64,000 nt of DNA from contig OZ014411.1 of the NCBI GenBank assembly GCA_963965975.1, positions 7,425,001-7,489,000 of the forward strand, read 5' to 3'. Positions 1 through 9,600 of the stretch are shown in pieces. Made by a program: the position numbers and the translations under genes. Each line of letters begins with the position of its first letter. The first letter of the stretch is position 1. Under the pieces are notes generated by a model. That model saw nothing but the letters and a program-made list of their open reading frames with translations, had not been told where the DNA came from and searched no databases. The stretch is from Xestospongia bergquistia. Taxonomy: Eukaryota > Porifera > Demospongiae > Haplosclerida > Petrosiidae.

Positions 1-181
1 GTAGCAACAAATAAAATAACTGCAAATGATAAGTATAGTCACGACATCATTATAAAATTGTATAATGAGAAATGATATTTGAAGTATACAAATTATTTGG
101 CTTTAATTTAACACAGTTTGTTATTAACTTAATAAAAAATAGATATGCATATTCATATCAATAGCATATTTCAACTTATAG

Positions 182-1804
182 GTTTTTATTCTCAGGATGA
201 TGTTGATGATTTATTAGTTGAAAGTCTTAAAATGAAACAACTGAATCACTCTAATGTAATGACACTTGAAGGAGTCTGTGTTGATGCTGGACCTGCACCT
301 TTTATTGTACTTCCATACATGGCAGGTATGTGTTATTTTAGTTATGCTATATATATTCAGTTTAGTAAAGATTATGACTATATATGTAGCAGCTTTCAAA
401 CTTATAGACTATAGTCCAGTTACTTCAAATTTTCATATAATTATACATATTGTTTACATTTATTGTATTTTATTTCATTGTTTTAATTATCACTAACGCA
501 TATAACTTAACAATCACCTCAAATGATAAATTTTTTCATGTACAGCAGCTTAAAAATAATTTATATCTCAAATTTAATCCAAAAATATCAATAGAGGTCT
601 GTATAGTTTAAACCAGCCACTTTAGACATCATATATGAACATCATTCTAGCATATAACTTAAAATTCATCTCACTAAAATTTTAGCAACCATCATTATAA
701 TAATGAATCCAAAAAAAGATCATTTATAATTTATTTAGGAGGCAACTTGTTAAGTTATTTGAAGAGAAACCGGGATACCCTTTCTGATGAACAAGATGTA
801 AAATAATCTAGTGAAAATCAACACATTGTGATTTTAATTCTTACAATAATTTAGAAAGAAAAAATTGAAATTCAACTACTGTCAATGTGTCTACAAATAG
901 CTAAAGGTATGGAATATATAGCTGAACAAAACCTTCTACACAGAGATTTAGCAGCAAGAAATTGTATGTAAGTTCAATCTTGCAGTCAATGATCATCTTT
1001 ATTTATTCTGTTGCTAAAACACATCAACATATAAATGTACTAACGAACAGATCACCATTCAACAATACTTACTTAGTAATTGTTCTTGTCTTTTTAAATG
1101 TTCTTGATATAGGATTGATTATCAAGGTATTATTAAGGTTTCAGACTTCGGACTATCTAAAAGTTTGTATGAAAAGATGTACTTCAGACAGGATAAAAAT
1201 GATGGAGTTAAACTGCCTATCAAATGGATGGCAATTGAGAGTATTGATGATGGAATATTCTCAGAAAAAACTGATGTGGTAAATTAGTTTAAATTTTAAA
1301 ATATGTCACTAAACTAATTAACATTATTTCTGGTATATTATTTAGTGGTCTTATGGAGTGACATGTTGGGAAATATTTAGTGGTGGAAAGGTTCCATATG
1401 GAGGACTTACTCCAATGAGTCTGCTTAAAATGTTACAAGAAGGTTATCGTATGGATAAACCAAACAATACAGCATGCTCACAAAATACGTCAGTTATCAA
1501 AAAATAGAACTATTATATAACTGCAATAGTATTTTTTACTTAGTTTACAATGATTAATGATTTGATTCTCTATCCTCTCTTTACATAGGTATGAATCAGT
1601 AATGTTACAATGTTGGAATAGTTCACCTGATGAGAGACCTACCTTCTCAAATTTGGTGGCTACTATTGAGAACTTGTTAACATCAATGGCTAATTACATT
1701 GACTTCAATCAGTTCACATTAGAAATTGAAGAACAGAAAGGTTAAGTTATATTTACATGTTGTTTGATTATTTTCATAATGCAGAAAATAGCAGACAAAA
1801 CTGA
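182..1804 (+). CDS. RTK-A: receptor tyrosine kinase, 3' kinase exons only (gene starts left of window)
   Basis: Partial gene; the window opens in the intron after the glycine-loop exon. Exons seen: 182-325, 739-797, 855-967, 1113-1278, 1346-1488, 1589-1740, 1785-1804, all with consistent phases. The translation runs from the helix-C region ([20 protein letters not shown]) through hinge and helix D ([10 protein letters not shown], where the other copies read GGDL), the catalytic loop [35 protein letters not shown], the [11 protein letters not shown] segment and the C-lobe tail [10 protein letters not shown]. It should phosphorylate tyrosines on the cytoplasmic face of the membrane. The last exon is read one base out of step with the other copies, so the tail ends early (ENSRQN, then TGA at 1802-1804). 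The exon 18 linker is three codons shorter than in RTK-B. The kinase call is secure; the extracellular part is inferred from the paralogues. Confidence 0.88.
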
Positions 1805-1888
1805 TAAGGGATCATCTAAGCTGTGAAAAAAAGACTAAAATAATTTTTAAGTGATCATTAATTCATTGTATACCAATTATTACTTGAT

Positions 1889-1957
1889 ACTTGAAAAAAG
1901 AATAAAGAAAGTCTCTTGATTAGACCACAGCGAGGTTAAGCACTTTAGTGCATTTCG
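1889..1957 (+). repeat. Solo end of the 650-bp repeat family (R650)
   Basis: The segment AGACCACAGCGAGG..AAGCACTTTAGTGCATTTC matches the end of the larger repeat at 44711-45377 (its right end lies at about 45345-45377). The paralogous flank near 22035-22050 reads straight from ATTACTTGAT into TTTTTATTGG without this block, so it is an insertion of about 70 bp. It holds a small hairpin (GCACTTTAGTGC). Confidence 0.6.
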
Positions 1958-2273
1958 TTTTTATTGGAAGGTTCTTTAAGAAAAATTAGAAAAAGTCCTT
2001 CATATTATAATAAATGCCACAATTTGGTATAAATGTAACTATAAGATGTAAAGTCTAACCAAAAGTAACAACATGTAAACTAATTAGCACATGTTTTCAG
2101 GAAATGTCTACAATAATATGTGTAATTAAATGATAACATTACAATAATTAACAGCTGACAACAACATGACTTATGGTCATGTGATACATATATATTATAC
2201 ATTCCTTATTTACCATTCCAAGTATAAATAATAATTTCAATTTATAATATCTTATATATATATATATATATAT

Positions 2274-2509
2274 CTGGCCTGATTTGCAAAAAGGGACCAC
2301 TTCTGTCAAAACGTTTGTGACCTGATTTGTGAACAAACTACCGTCAAAACATATTGAACATATTAGTTTTGTATGCATACCATTGCTATATAAATGCATA
2401 ACTATTCTACATGTATCCAAAACTGTTTTTCATATGCTTTAACAGTGTTTTTTTTCAAAATCAGGTCCCAAATGCTTTCACAGAAGTGGTCCCTTTTTGC
2501 AAATCAGGT

Positions 2510-2513
<4 letters not shown>
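2274..2513. mobile_element. Fold-back MITE with about 30-bp terminal inverted repeats
   Basis: The left arm begins CCTGATTTGCAAAAAGGGAC (about 2279) and the right arm ends with its reverse complement (to about 2508). The arms extend to the CACTTCTG / CAGAAGTG block. The interior also repeats the GACCTGATTT motif. The element is embedded in a TA microsatellite, which fits insertion at TA. The paralogous flank (about 22600) lacks it. There is no coding capacity, so it is non-autonomous. The superfamily is not resolved; a TA target would suggest Tc1/mariner-like mobilisation. Confidence 0.7.
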
Positions 2514-2558
<45 letters not shown>

Positions 2559-2570
2559 GTGTGTGTGTGT
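2513..2570. repeat. (AT)n followed by (GT)n microsatellite
   Basis: Alternating AT for about 45 bases, then GT for about 12. The paralogous flank at about 22630-22647 keeps only the GT part. Confidence 0.9.
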
Positions 2571-2890
2571 ATTACTTATAAATGTATTGTCATCAATTGA
2601 GATCGGTTTTACTATTTTGCATCTTACCGAAGCCATACTCTTAACATATGCACAGTAGCATATAAAATTCACAAATTACTATTTTAGTCCCATTTAGAAA
2701 TTTGCCATTTTGCTAAAACCACACATTATATATATTCAACCTGCATTTATTGCTTGCTTTATATTGGCAAAACAAATTGAATAATGAGATTTTAAATTTA
2801 TAATTTTAGTGAGCATTGATTAGCACACAATTTAGAAATAAATGTAAGTAGTAATAGGAGACTTTATTATTATAATATTACATAACTTCT

Positions 2891-3273
2891 TTCCATCTAC
2901 AAATCCAAGTTGACGACATGCTGCTTGTGCTTCTTCAATATTAAAGCTAATAGAACAGAGAGGAAGCCATGTGTCATTTGAACAAATAAAGAGTTGTCCA
3001 TTGTCTTTGACATCAGAATTGACTTGATTAATAATATCTAATGTGCTATCAATGCATTGAGCTATAAGGAATGAGAACAGTTCAATTAATTGGTAAATCT
3101 GGCGTATCATAAAACTGAAATCTCAGCAGTTTATTTATAAAACTTAATATAAGTATGTATTGACAATAACAGCACTGAAATAACACAATGGACTATACAC
3201 AGTAATTACCTTCACTCTTCGTAAGTTGTAATAAAAATATTGATATAAGAACAGTCCACAGATAGGTTTTCAT
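2891..3273 (-). pseudogene. Inverted, broken 5' end of an RTK family gene (exons 1-2 only)
   Basis: On the minus strand, 3273-3210 encodes a signal peptide of the family type (MKTYLWTVLISIFLLQLTKS) followed by a normal GTAATT donor. After an intron with a CCTTATAG acceptor, 3061-2891 encodes the first half of SRCR domain 1 ([24 protein letters not shown]). The donor after exon 2 has changed from GTAAG to AGAAG, so it cannot splice. No further exons follow before the plus-strand RTK-A flank. This is a start-of-gene fragment facing the opposite way from the rest of the array, and it is probably dead. A short secreted read-through product cannot be excluded. Confidence 0.82.
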
Positions 3274-3648
3274 TTATATAAAAGAATTTAGCTACTCAGT
3301 CTGTATTTTGTAAGGACAAAAAAATAGCTAAACTAAGACTATGACGATATTAATTAATACTTGACATCCTTTATATTATCTTATTTTTATATAATTCGCA
3401 TTCTAATTCTCAATCTAATGAATTACTTTTTAATTATTTCTATAGTGAAGTGCTACCAAAAATAAACACTGAATCACTCATTCGTTTTTTCATATAATAC
3501 AACTTACCTCTATTGATATCAATGTACTTATAATTCAAAAAGACATTGCTGAGTGTATTATAATATAAAATATATTTGAAGAATGTAAATTGAGGTTAAT
3601 AAAATATCAGAAGGAATGTAATATATACGTGTGTCACATGACAATGAG
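3274..3648. other. Spacer between the inverted RTK fragment and the THAP gene
   Basis: AT-rich, no gene seen. The first ~30 bases upstream of the inverted ATG resemble the 5' flanks of RTK-B and RTK-D (an ACAGACTGA-like block), so part of the old promoter came along with the inverted fragment. Confidence 0.45.
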
Positions 3649-4164
3649 TCATGTTGTTGTCACAAGAATTGCTGCAAGGAACTCAATACGTGTTTTAAGA
3701 GCAGTATCAATGACCATATCACTCTCATAGCCTGGTAACTCATGTACACTATAATCACTCATTAATGGTTCACCAATTGATGCTGTTAATGAATTTGTAT
3801 CATCATCAGTTGTACTTGTATTGTAAATGGTATCAGTTGGAGACATTGACAACTTCCCTTGTTTGCTTGTTGGACCAGGTGTGGGTGTACGAGATGAATG
3901 TTTCAACACTCTCTTACCACGATCTAATGAAAGTTTTCTAGGAGATGAAAATTTCCTTCCAAGATTTAATGAAGGAGGATTGGAGGAATCACCATTAAGG
4001 AAGTGTCTACTGCAAACTCGTGAATGCTCAGATATTTCACTTGGATTCATATTAAAAGCTGCTAGCCATGATTGACGCTTGGTTTCATTACTAGGAAATC
4101 GAAACATTGATATCTCCTTTTCTTTTCCCTTTGTTAATCCACAAATACAGCAAGAATTAGGCAT
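3649..4164 (-). CDS. THAP-type zinc-finger protein, 171 aa
   Basis: A single-exon reading frame with an N-terminal THAP DNA-binding domain. The zinc ligands fit the C-x2-C-x(35-53)-C-x2-H pattern: Cys5, Cys8, Cys51 and His54 (CSRHF), with an aromatic core (FRFP at 21-24, Trp33). Residues about 60-130 are Ser/Thr/Pro-rich and low in complexity; the last 30 include an acidic, hydrophobic stretch. THAP domains are known as sequence-specific DNA binders related to P-element transposase DNA-binding domains; this short protein has no transposase catalytic region. The start is the first Met, which places MP-x2-C as in the family. Its base composition is less AT-rich than the RTK genes around it. It is unrelated to the array and appears to interrupt it. 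Further 3' exons are possible but not seen. Confidence 0.85.
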   Translation of the reverse strand: MPNSCCICGLTKGKEKEISMFRFPSNETKRQSWLAAFNMNPSEISEHSRVCSRHFLNGDSSNPPSLNLGRKFSSPRKLSLDRGKRVLKHSSRTPTPGPTSKQGKLSMSPTDTIYNTSTTDDDTNSLTASIGEPLMSDYSVHELPGYESDMVIDTALKTRIEFLAAILVTTT

Positions 4165-4460
4165 TTTAAATCTATATATATAGTAAAATTATCATCTATC
4201 AATGCAAGCACAGTAATGGCTGCCGACAAACAGGAAGTAAAATGGTCTCTTTTTTCCAAAAAAATCACGACAAAATCTTATGAAAAGCACGCTGTTGTAA
4301 AGTCCAATTTTCAATCTTTTAATTGATATTTTTAAAATAAGAATAAACGGTACAGGCGGGAAACAGTTGAAGTTCAAAATTGATGTGTTTTTCCATTCAC
4401 TTCTACAGTAAACTACCCCAAAATGGCGCAAGAATGTACCCCGGAAATGACGCCATATTC
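4165..4460 (-). promoter_or_regulatory. Putative THAP gene promoter with E2F-, YY1- and ETS-like sites
   Basis: This GC-richer patch directly upstream of the THAP start contains GGCGGGAAA (4355-4363, E2F-like), AAATGGCGC (4421-4429, YY1-like) and CCGGAAATGACG (4441-4452, ETS/CRE-like). Clusters like this are typical of animal housekeeping promoters. Function is inferred from motifs only. Confidence 0.4.
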
Positions 4461-5301
4461 ATTATCTCTCTAATGAATTCCTTACTGCTTTACATGAAAA
4501 GGCCTATTGTGAGGGCTATCACGGTAGAATTTATAACAGATATTCCTACATGCCATGTTTGTCCTTTCTGAGAGATAATTTCTTGAATTAATGAACCATC
4601 AATTCTGTAGTAATTCAGCAGATGTTATTTACAATGTATTTGTAGGCGTGTATATAAGTGACCATCAGAAGATTAAAACAACGAATCTCATTTAAGAGTG
4701 AAATATCATTTATAAAAGTTACTGTGTTAATAAAAAGGCCAATGATTCATATTAATAGAGCAGTGGCAATAAAGACAACAAAGATCTTGTTAACACCTAT
4801 ATGCTTTGTGGCATCAGGAAGTAATAACAATAGTATCGTGCCCATCCCTATATAGGCAATACTATCACCTAATATCCACTTAACATATAACATCTGCCTG
4901 ATACTAAATAATAAATGTCTAATTTGTGTTCATTTTAACTTGATTTGATTCAATAATCAGGCAACATAAATATTGTCAAATAAGCAACACTACAGTATTA
5001 TAGTCATTTTAAAATTATAAAAAAATTGATTAGTTAACTTTTTTTGGTAAAAAAAGATAATTCAATAAGATAGATTACTCTTCCTCTCTAATCCAACAAC
5101 ATGCTACCACAACATGTAAGTATGTAACAAATGTGAATGTTTTACCGGAGTTACAATAATATTATTTAAAAAAGTTTGGCGTTACATGTACATACTTCCT
5201 TAGGATATGAAACAGATAAGTATATCACATACAGTATATTAAACAATGTACTTACCAATATTTGTTAATATATGTTTACTTTAATGTGGGAAGGTGGAAA
5301 C

Positions 5302-5340
<39 letters not shown>

Positions 5341-5904
5341 ATATTTAACAGTCATTGTAATTCAATAAGAGTCTAGAGCTCACAACACAACTAGTTGTTC
5401 TAACGAAATATAGGAGAATATTATGTTGGTAACATAATCCTAATGATTATAGTCATATATATATAATAAAAGCTATAATACATATACATATATAAAATGT
5501 AAGTAATATGTTACAATGTACCTTATTATTTGGTTTTCAAGTCCGTATTTCACAATTAAGTAATTTTAAATAAACATGTATATACAAAATAGAGTAACAG
5601 TTTTTGAGACTAGAAAATGAAGTGATGATAATCAAAAAGGGATGATCTTTCTACATTAAACATAACAATCAGATCAGTATTTTAATTTGTCAGCAATATT
5701 ATCATTGTTTAATTTTAACCACTGTCAGGTAACATTTGCTTTGAGAAGGCTCCTTGAGTCTTAGATGGATTGTCTTCATAAAAATTGTTGTCTTCTGCTT
5801 TCACTGATGCTAAGGAAGTGTTTCCACTACATCTAAGAATTCATAAAACCTTACACATCAAATAGAAGAAAGCATATACTCAGACTACAATCCTCTACAA
5901 TTGT
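4461..5904. other. Intergenic region, no confident gene
   Basis: AT-rich. On the minus strand a hydrophobic frame at about 4895-4622 is open except for one TGA, and another short open stretch lies at about 4600-4490. Neither has a clear start or splice signals. An (AT)n run occupies 5305-5338. Otherwise I see nothing. Confidence 0.4.
5305..5338. repeat. (AT)n microsatellite
   Basis: Uninterrupted alternating AT of about 34 bases. Confidence 0.9.
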
Positions 5905-5907
5905 GAC

Positions 5908-5974
5908 ACTATAGTGAAAGTCATGAGGTCTATTAGGTTATAACCTAATAGATCTCATGACTTTCACTTATAGT
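5908..5974. repeat. Near-perfect 67-bp palindrome
   Basis: The arms meet at 5940/5941 with no loop (ATTAGGTTA|TAACCTAAT). Each arm is about 33 bases, with one mismatch and one single-base indel. It could extrude as a cruciform or be a minimal fold-back element. Confidence 0.85.
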
Positions 5975-6321
5975 ACATACTCAACCTGCCATAGACGGAT
6001 TTCTTTACAATAATAATTTCAGTAGTGTCAATATAGGTACTTTGTATATAACATTAATAATGTGACTGCTGAATACTAAGTTCACTTGACTGACTAGCAG
6101 GGTACACCAAAAAGTGACTATCAATAATCAACTTACTACTATAATCAAGACATATCATATATAGTTACCATTGGTCAGATTGACCACACTGATGCACAAG
6201 TACGCATGCCAACCATCTCCACAGTAACCTTTGAAGTTGACTGCCAACATGTTGCCAGAAATTGAAAGCTGTTCAACTTGTGGCAACATGTTGCTGGCAG
6301 TTGCTCAGATCATGTAACACT

Positions 6322-6366
6322 AGGCAACCTTTTGCTAGTAACAGTGTTGCTAGCAAAAAGTTGCCT
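6322..6366. repeat. Inverted repeat, 22-bp arms
   Basis: The arm AGGCAACCTTTTGCTAGTAA (first 20 of 22 bases) pairs with 6345-6366 with two mismatches and a single-base spacer. Just upstream (about 6247-6300) GCAACATGTTGC-type motifs recur, so the whole block 6245-6370 is built of related inverted pieces. It may be a degraded fold-back transposon. Confidence 0.65.
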
Positions 6367-6384
6367 GTATGTTGAGCTTATGAA

Positions 6385-6604
6385 ACAGGATGCCAAGTTT
6401 AACAGGAAGTCTAATCTGAATTAACACTGTCACGAAGGTGTCAAATTTAATAACTCAATTGAGATCGGTTTTACAATTTTGTATCTTGCTTAGATGATAC
6501 CACTATAGTTTAGTAACCACATCTAAGAAACAGGATGCCAAGTATAACAGGAAGTCTAATCTGAATTAACACTGTCACGAAGGTGTCAAATTTAATAACT
6601 CAAT
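6385..6604 (+). promoter_or_regulatory. RTK-B upstream region: duplicated ~80-bp block with ETS-like site pairs
   Basis: A block of about 80 bases at 6383-6463 is repeated at 6528-6604 with very few changes. Each copy carries ACAGGATG (6385-6392; 6530-6537) and, 17 bases on, ACAGGAAGT (6402-6410; 6547-6555), which fit the ETS-family consensus. RTK-D has one copy of the same block. The start codon lies 46 bases after the second copy, so the block may overlap the promoter or 5' UTR. Confidence 0.5.
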
Positions 6605-6649
6605 TAGTCTTGCTATTTGTCTTGAACGTACAGACTGACTGCTTAAAAT

Positions 6650-9600
6650 ATGAAGACATCTTTGAGGACTGTTCTTATCTCAATAATTTTATCGCAATTT
6701 ATAAAAAGTGAAGGTAATTTTTTAATATTTTGTATAGCCCATTGTGTCATTTCAGTAACTGTATATTTTATTCATAAACCACAGTTTTATCATGCACTAG
6801 ATTTATCAACTAACTGAGTTGTTTTCATCCTTGTAGCTCAATGTACTGATGGTACATTAGATATTATTAATCAAGTTAATACTGATGTCAAAGACAATGG
6901 ACAACTCTTTATTTGTTCAAATGACACATTGTTTCCTCTTTGTTCTACTAACTTTGATAGTGATGAAGCACAAGCAGCATGTCGTCAACTTGGATTTGTA
7001 GATGGAAGTAAGTTATGATATTACTGGTTACGTAATATCATAGTTACAAAGTCTCCTATGTTTTAAATGATTTATTTGCAAATGGCACAAACAATCAATG
7101 CTCGCTATAATTATGAATTGAAGCATTGAATATCAATTCTTTTGCGGAAGTTAAGTAACCAATGCAGGTTGAGAGTTTAATAGTGGTAAATGGATGTAAC
7201 CTAAACATATATAAATTTTATATGCCAGATTTGTATGTGATCACATGCTTATAGCATGATTTTCAACTAATTAACTAAATATGGAAGACACAGATGGACA
7301 TTCCAATTCCTATTTCTTCTTTCTTCCGTGAACCTTGGCGCATTTAAAAATCCTAATTAGCAACCCAGTTGATGAGTTCCAATTTCTTATTCCTAATTCC
7401 ATTTTTTAGATGTGCGCCTTTTTTAGGCTTTTCTTGTTACTTAATAAAACATGGAGCACAAGTACCATGAGCCATCTCTTAGAATTGAGCGTCAGTGAGA
7501 TGTTTTTAGTTGAGTTGGGTTCTTGACTTTGGTTGTATATTGTAGTTCTATTATTTAGGGAAGCCAAGGACAGACATTCGAACTCCCTATAACCCTGTTT
7601 AATTGAAATAGGAAATAAGAATTGGAATGTCAGTCCGAGGCTTCCGTAACTAAATGCCATAAATGGAGGTGTGGGCAAGCAATTTCTTTGATTACATAGT
7701 CAAACCTTACTTCTGAATATTACAGGAAATTACTCAGTTCTAATAAAATGCAGTCTTTAGCCTCCTCAAGTCACGTAATCTCACGTGATGCACAAGATGA
7801 TTATTGATGATTCAGCATTTTTTTTCAATCAAAGGGAAAAAAGCTTTGCCTTTTGGTGCGTCTACTGGGTACTTTGCACTCTAATTGACAAAAGGTCCAA
7901 TACTTTCCAACTTCTTAGTAAAAGTTAGTCATTTCCCAATGACAGCTATGGTGCTAGTACTTTTAGTTCGAGCTCAATGTATCAACAAAGATAACTGCCA
8001 AAAGTTAATAAAACTGTCATAACTTTCTAAAGAAGTATTTTTGCAAAACGTCTCACTTTAAAAAGTTGGAAAATGTCATAAGCTGTATGCAGGAGATTTT
8101 TATTGAATTCTCGAGTCTTCACTGAAAGCTGTGCTTTTTTTCAAAGGTTTTTCAGACTTTTAAAGCTTTTTGTTCGTTTGACGCTCCTTTTGGCTGTATT
8201 GTTAAGAAGTGCAGAAGTTTTGCTACCCTCCATTATAGTTTGGTGGCTACCAGTGCCGTGTTTGCCGAGTTAAAGCAGTTCAAAGCATTTGCCCTGGTAA
8301 CAGACACACACGCGCACACACTAATTAACCCTCGCTATGCGCCCACGCACAGCGAGGTTAATTACATGTTATAAACGAACAATGCTTTGTGTGCTACTGT
8401 ACAAAAAATACAAAATTATTTAATAGAATATCTATATACTCTTACTAATCAAGCAAATTTTTTTACAGAGTTACTATCACCCACTACTCAACAAACTAAT
8501 ACCATTTTTATTGACAATGTTTTCTATTGTATTGGCTATGAAGATCATCTCACTAATGGTGGATGTACTAATGAAACTGTTCTTATGTGTTCATCACGAC
8601 GAGGAGCACGACTGCAATGTTATAACAGTAAGAATTATGAGCAAATATTTATGACTTATTTTGCTAATAATATTATACTTATCAATTTTGATTGAGGAGT
8701 AACTTTGTTAATACTTTTCAATGTTTTATAACCAAAGAATTTTAATAAACCCTAACTATTAGCACTATGATTATCAGTGTGACTGATGATGATTAAAGCG
8801 TTTTTGCTTACTTGCTTCACTCATAGTTTCCTATTTTTAATAGCTATAGTCTTCCACATACATTTCTATTATAATTATACAATCTTTTTAGCCCTGATTA
8901 GTGCTTCACTGTGAAGTCAATATCTTCCAAAACAATTATAGCATGATTTTTTTATATTATAAACTTATGATCATCAATTTGATATATAGCATTGCATAAA
9001 AACATCTATTTTACAGCTTATATACTTTATAATATAACCTATGATGCACTTAGCAGTTAGCACAACTATAGGTGTGGCTACATAACCTCTAAAATTGTCA
9101 AAAATTTTAGTTATAGTTTAGTTATAGTATGCTTACCTGAAAAAATTTTAGTTATAGTTATAGTTAGTTTTAACTAAATTACAAAAGTGTTTACTAAAAT
9201 AGTTATAGTTATAGTTAACTAAAACAACACTACTTTATATGTAATCTAAATGATTTTAATTTGTATTTATGTAGGTATATAAGAATGATTTTTAACACCT
9301 TCAATTAAGTCTTGTTTTTAGTGTTGTTTTAGTTTTGTTTTGTTTTGTTTTACTTTGAGTTAGTTATAATTAGTTTTGTCCTCTTTATGATTACTTTTAG
9401 TTAGTGTTAGTTACTTTTGCTTCTAGAAAACTATAGTTTTAGTTAGTTATAGTTAGTGCTTGGTCCTTGAACAACCCTTTCATTAGTTTTGTTCCTAGTA
9501 AATTAGTTTATGTTAAATATAAATAGTTATTTCCTTTGCTAAACGTATTAATTAATGCATGTGATTTTACATAAAGAACAGAGCTCTCGCTATGTTGCTG

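Larger units (their letters stand above)
1805..2890. other. RTK-A 3' flank, no gene seen
   Basis: AT-rich non-coding DNA. It aligns with the segment after the kinase scrap at 21895-22720, so it is part of the duplicated unit. Differences from that paralogous flank mark insertions: a short transposon end near 1889-1957 and a fold-back element at 2274-2513. A sequence present at about 22193-22465 is missing here. Confidence 0.6.

Noticed and set aside
4490-4895. Minus-strand hydrophobic frame (open for about 90 codons except one TGA) and a second short open stretch upstream of the THAP gene
   Set aside because: It looks membrane-like (DSIAYIGMGTILLLLLPDAT) but has an in-frame TGA, no clear start, no convincing splice sites and no family I recognise. 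Open stretches of this length are common in this AT-rich window.
7406-7678. 90-codon minus-strand frame
   Set aside because: It lies almost wholly inside the hAT-like MITE and is disrupted in the second copy, so it is not a gene.
7281-8365. Possibility that the two intron 2 elements of RTK-B are one composite transposon
   Set aside because: The MITE has its own closed target duplication, and each element occurs alone elsewhere (54830-55194; 44711-45377).
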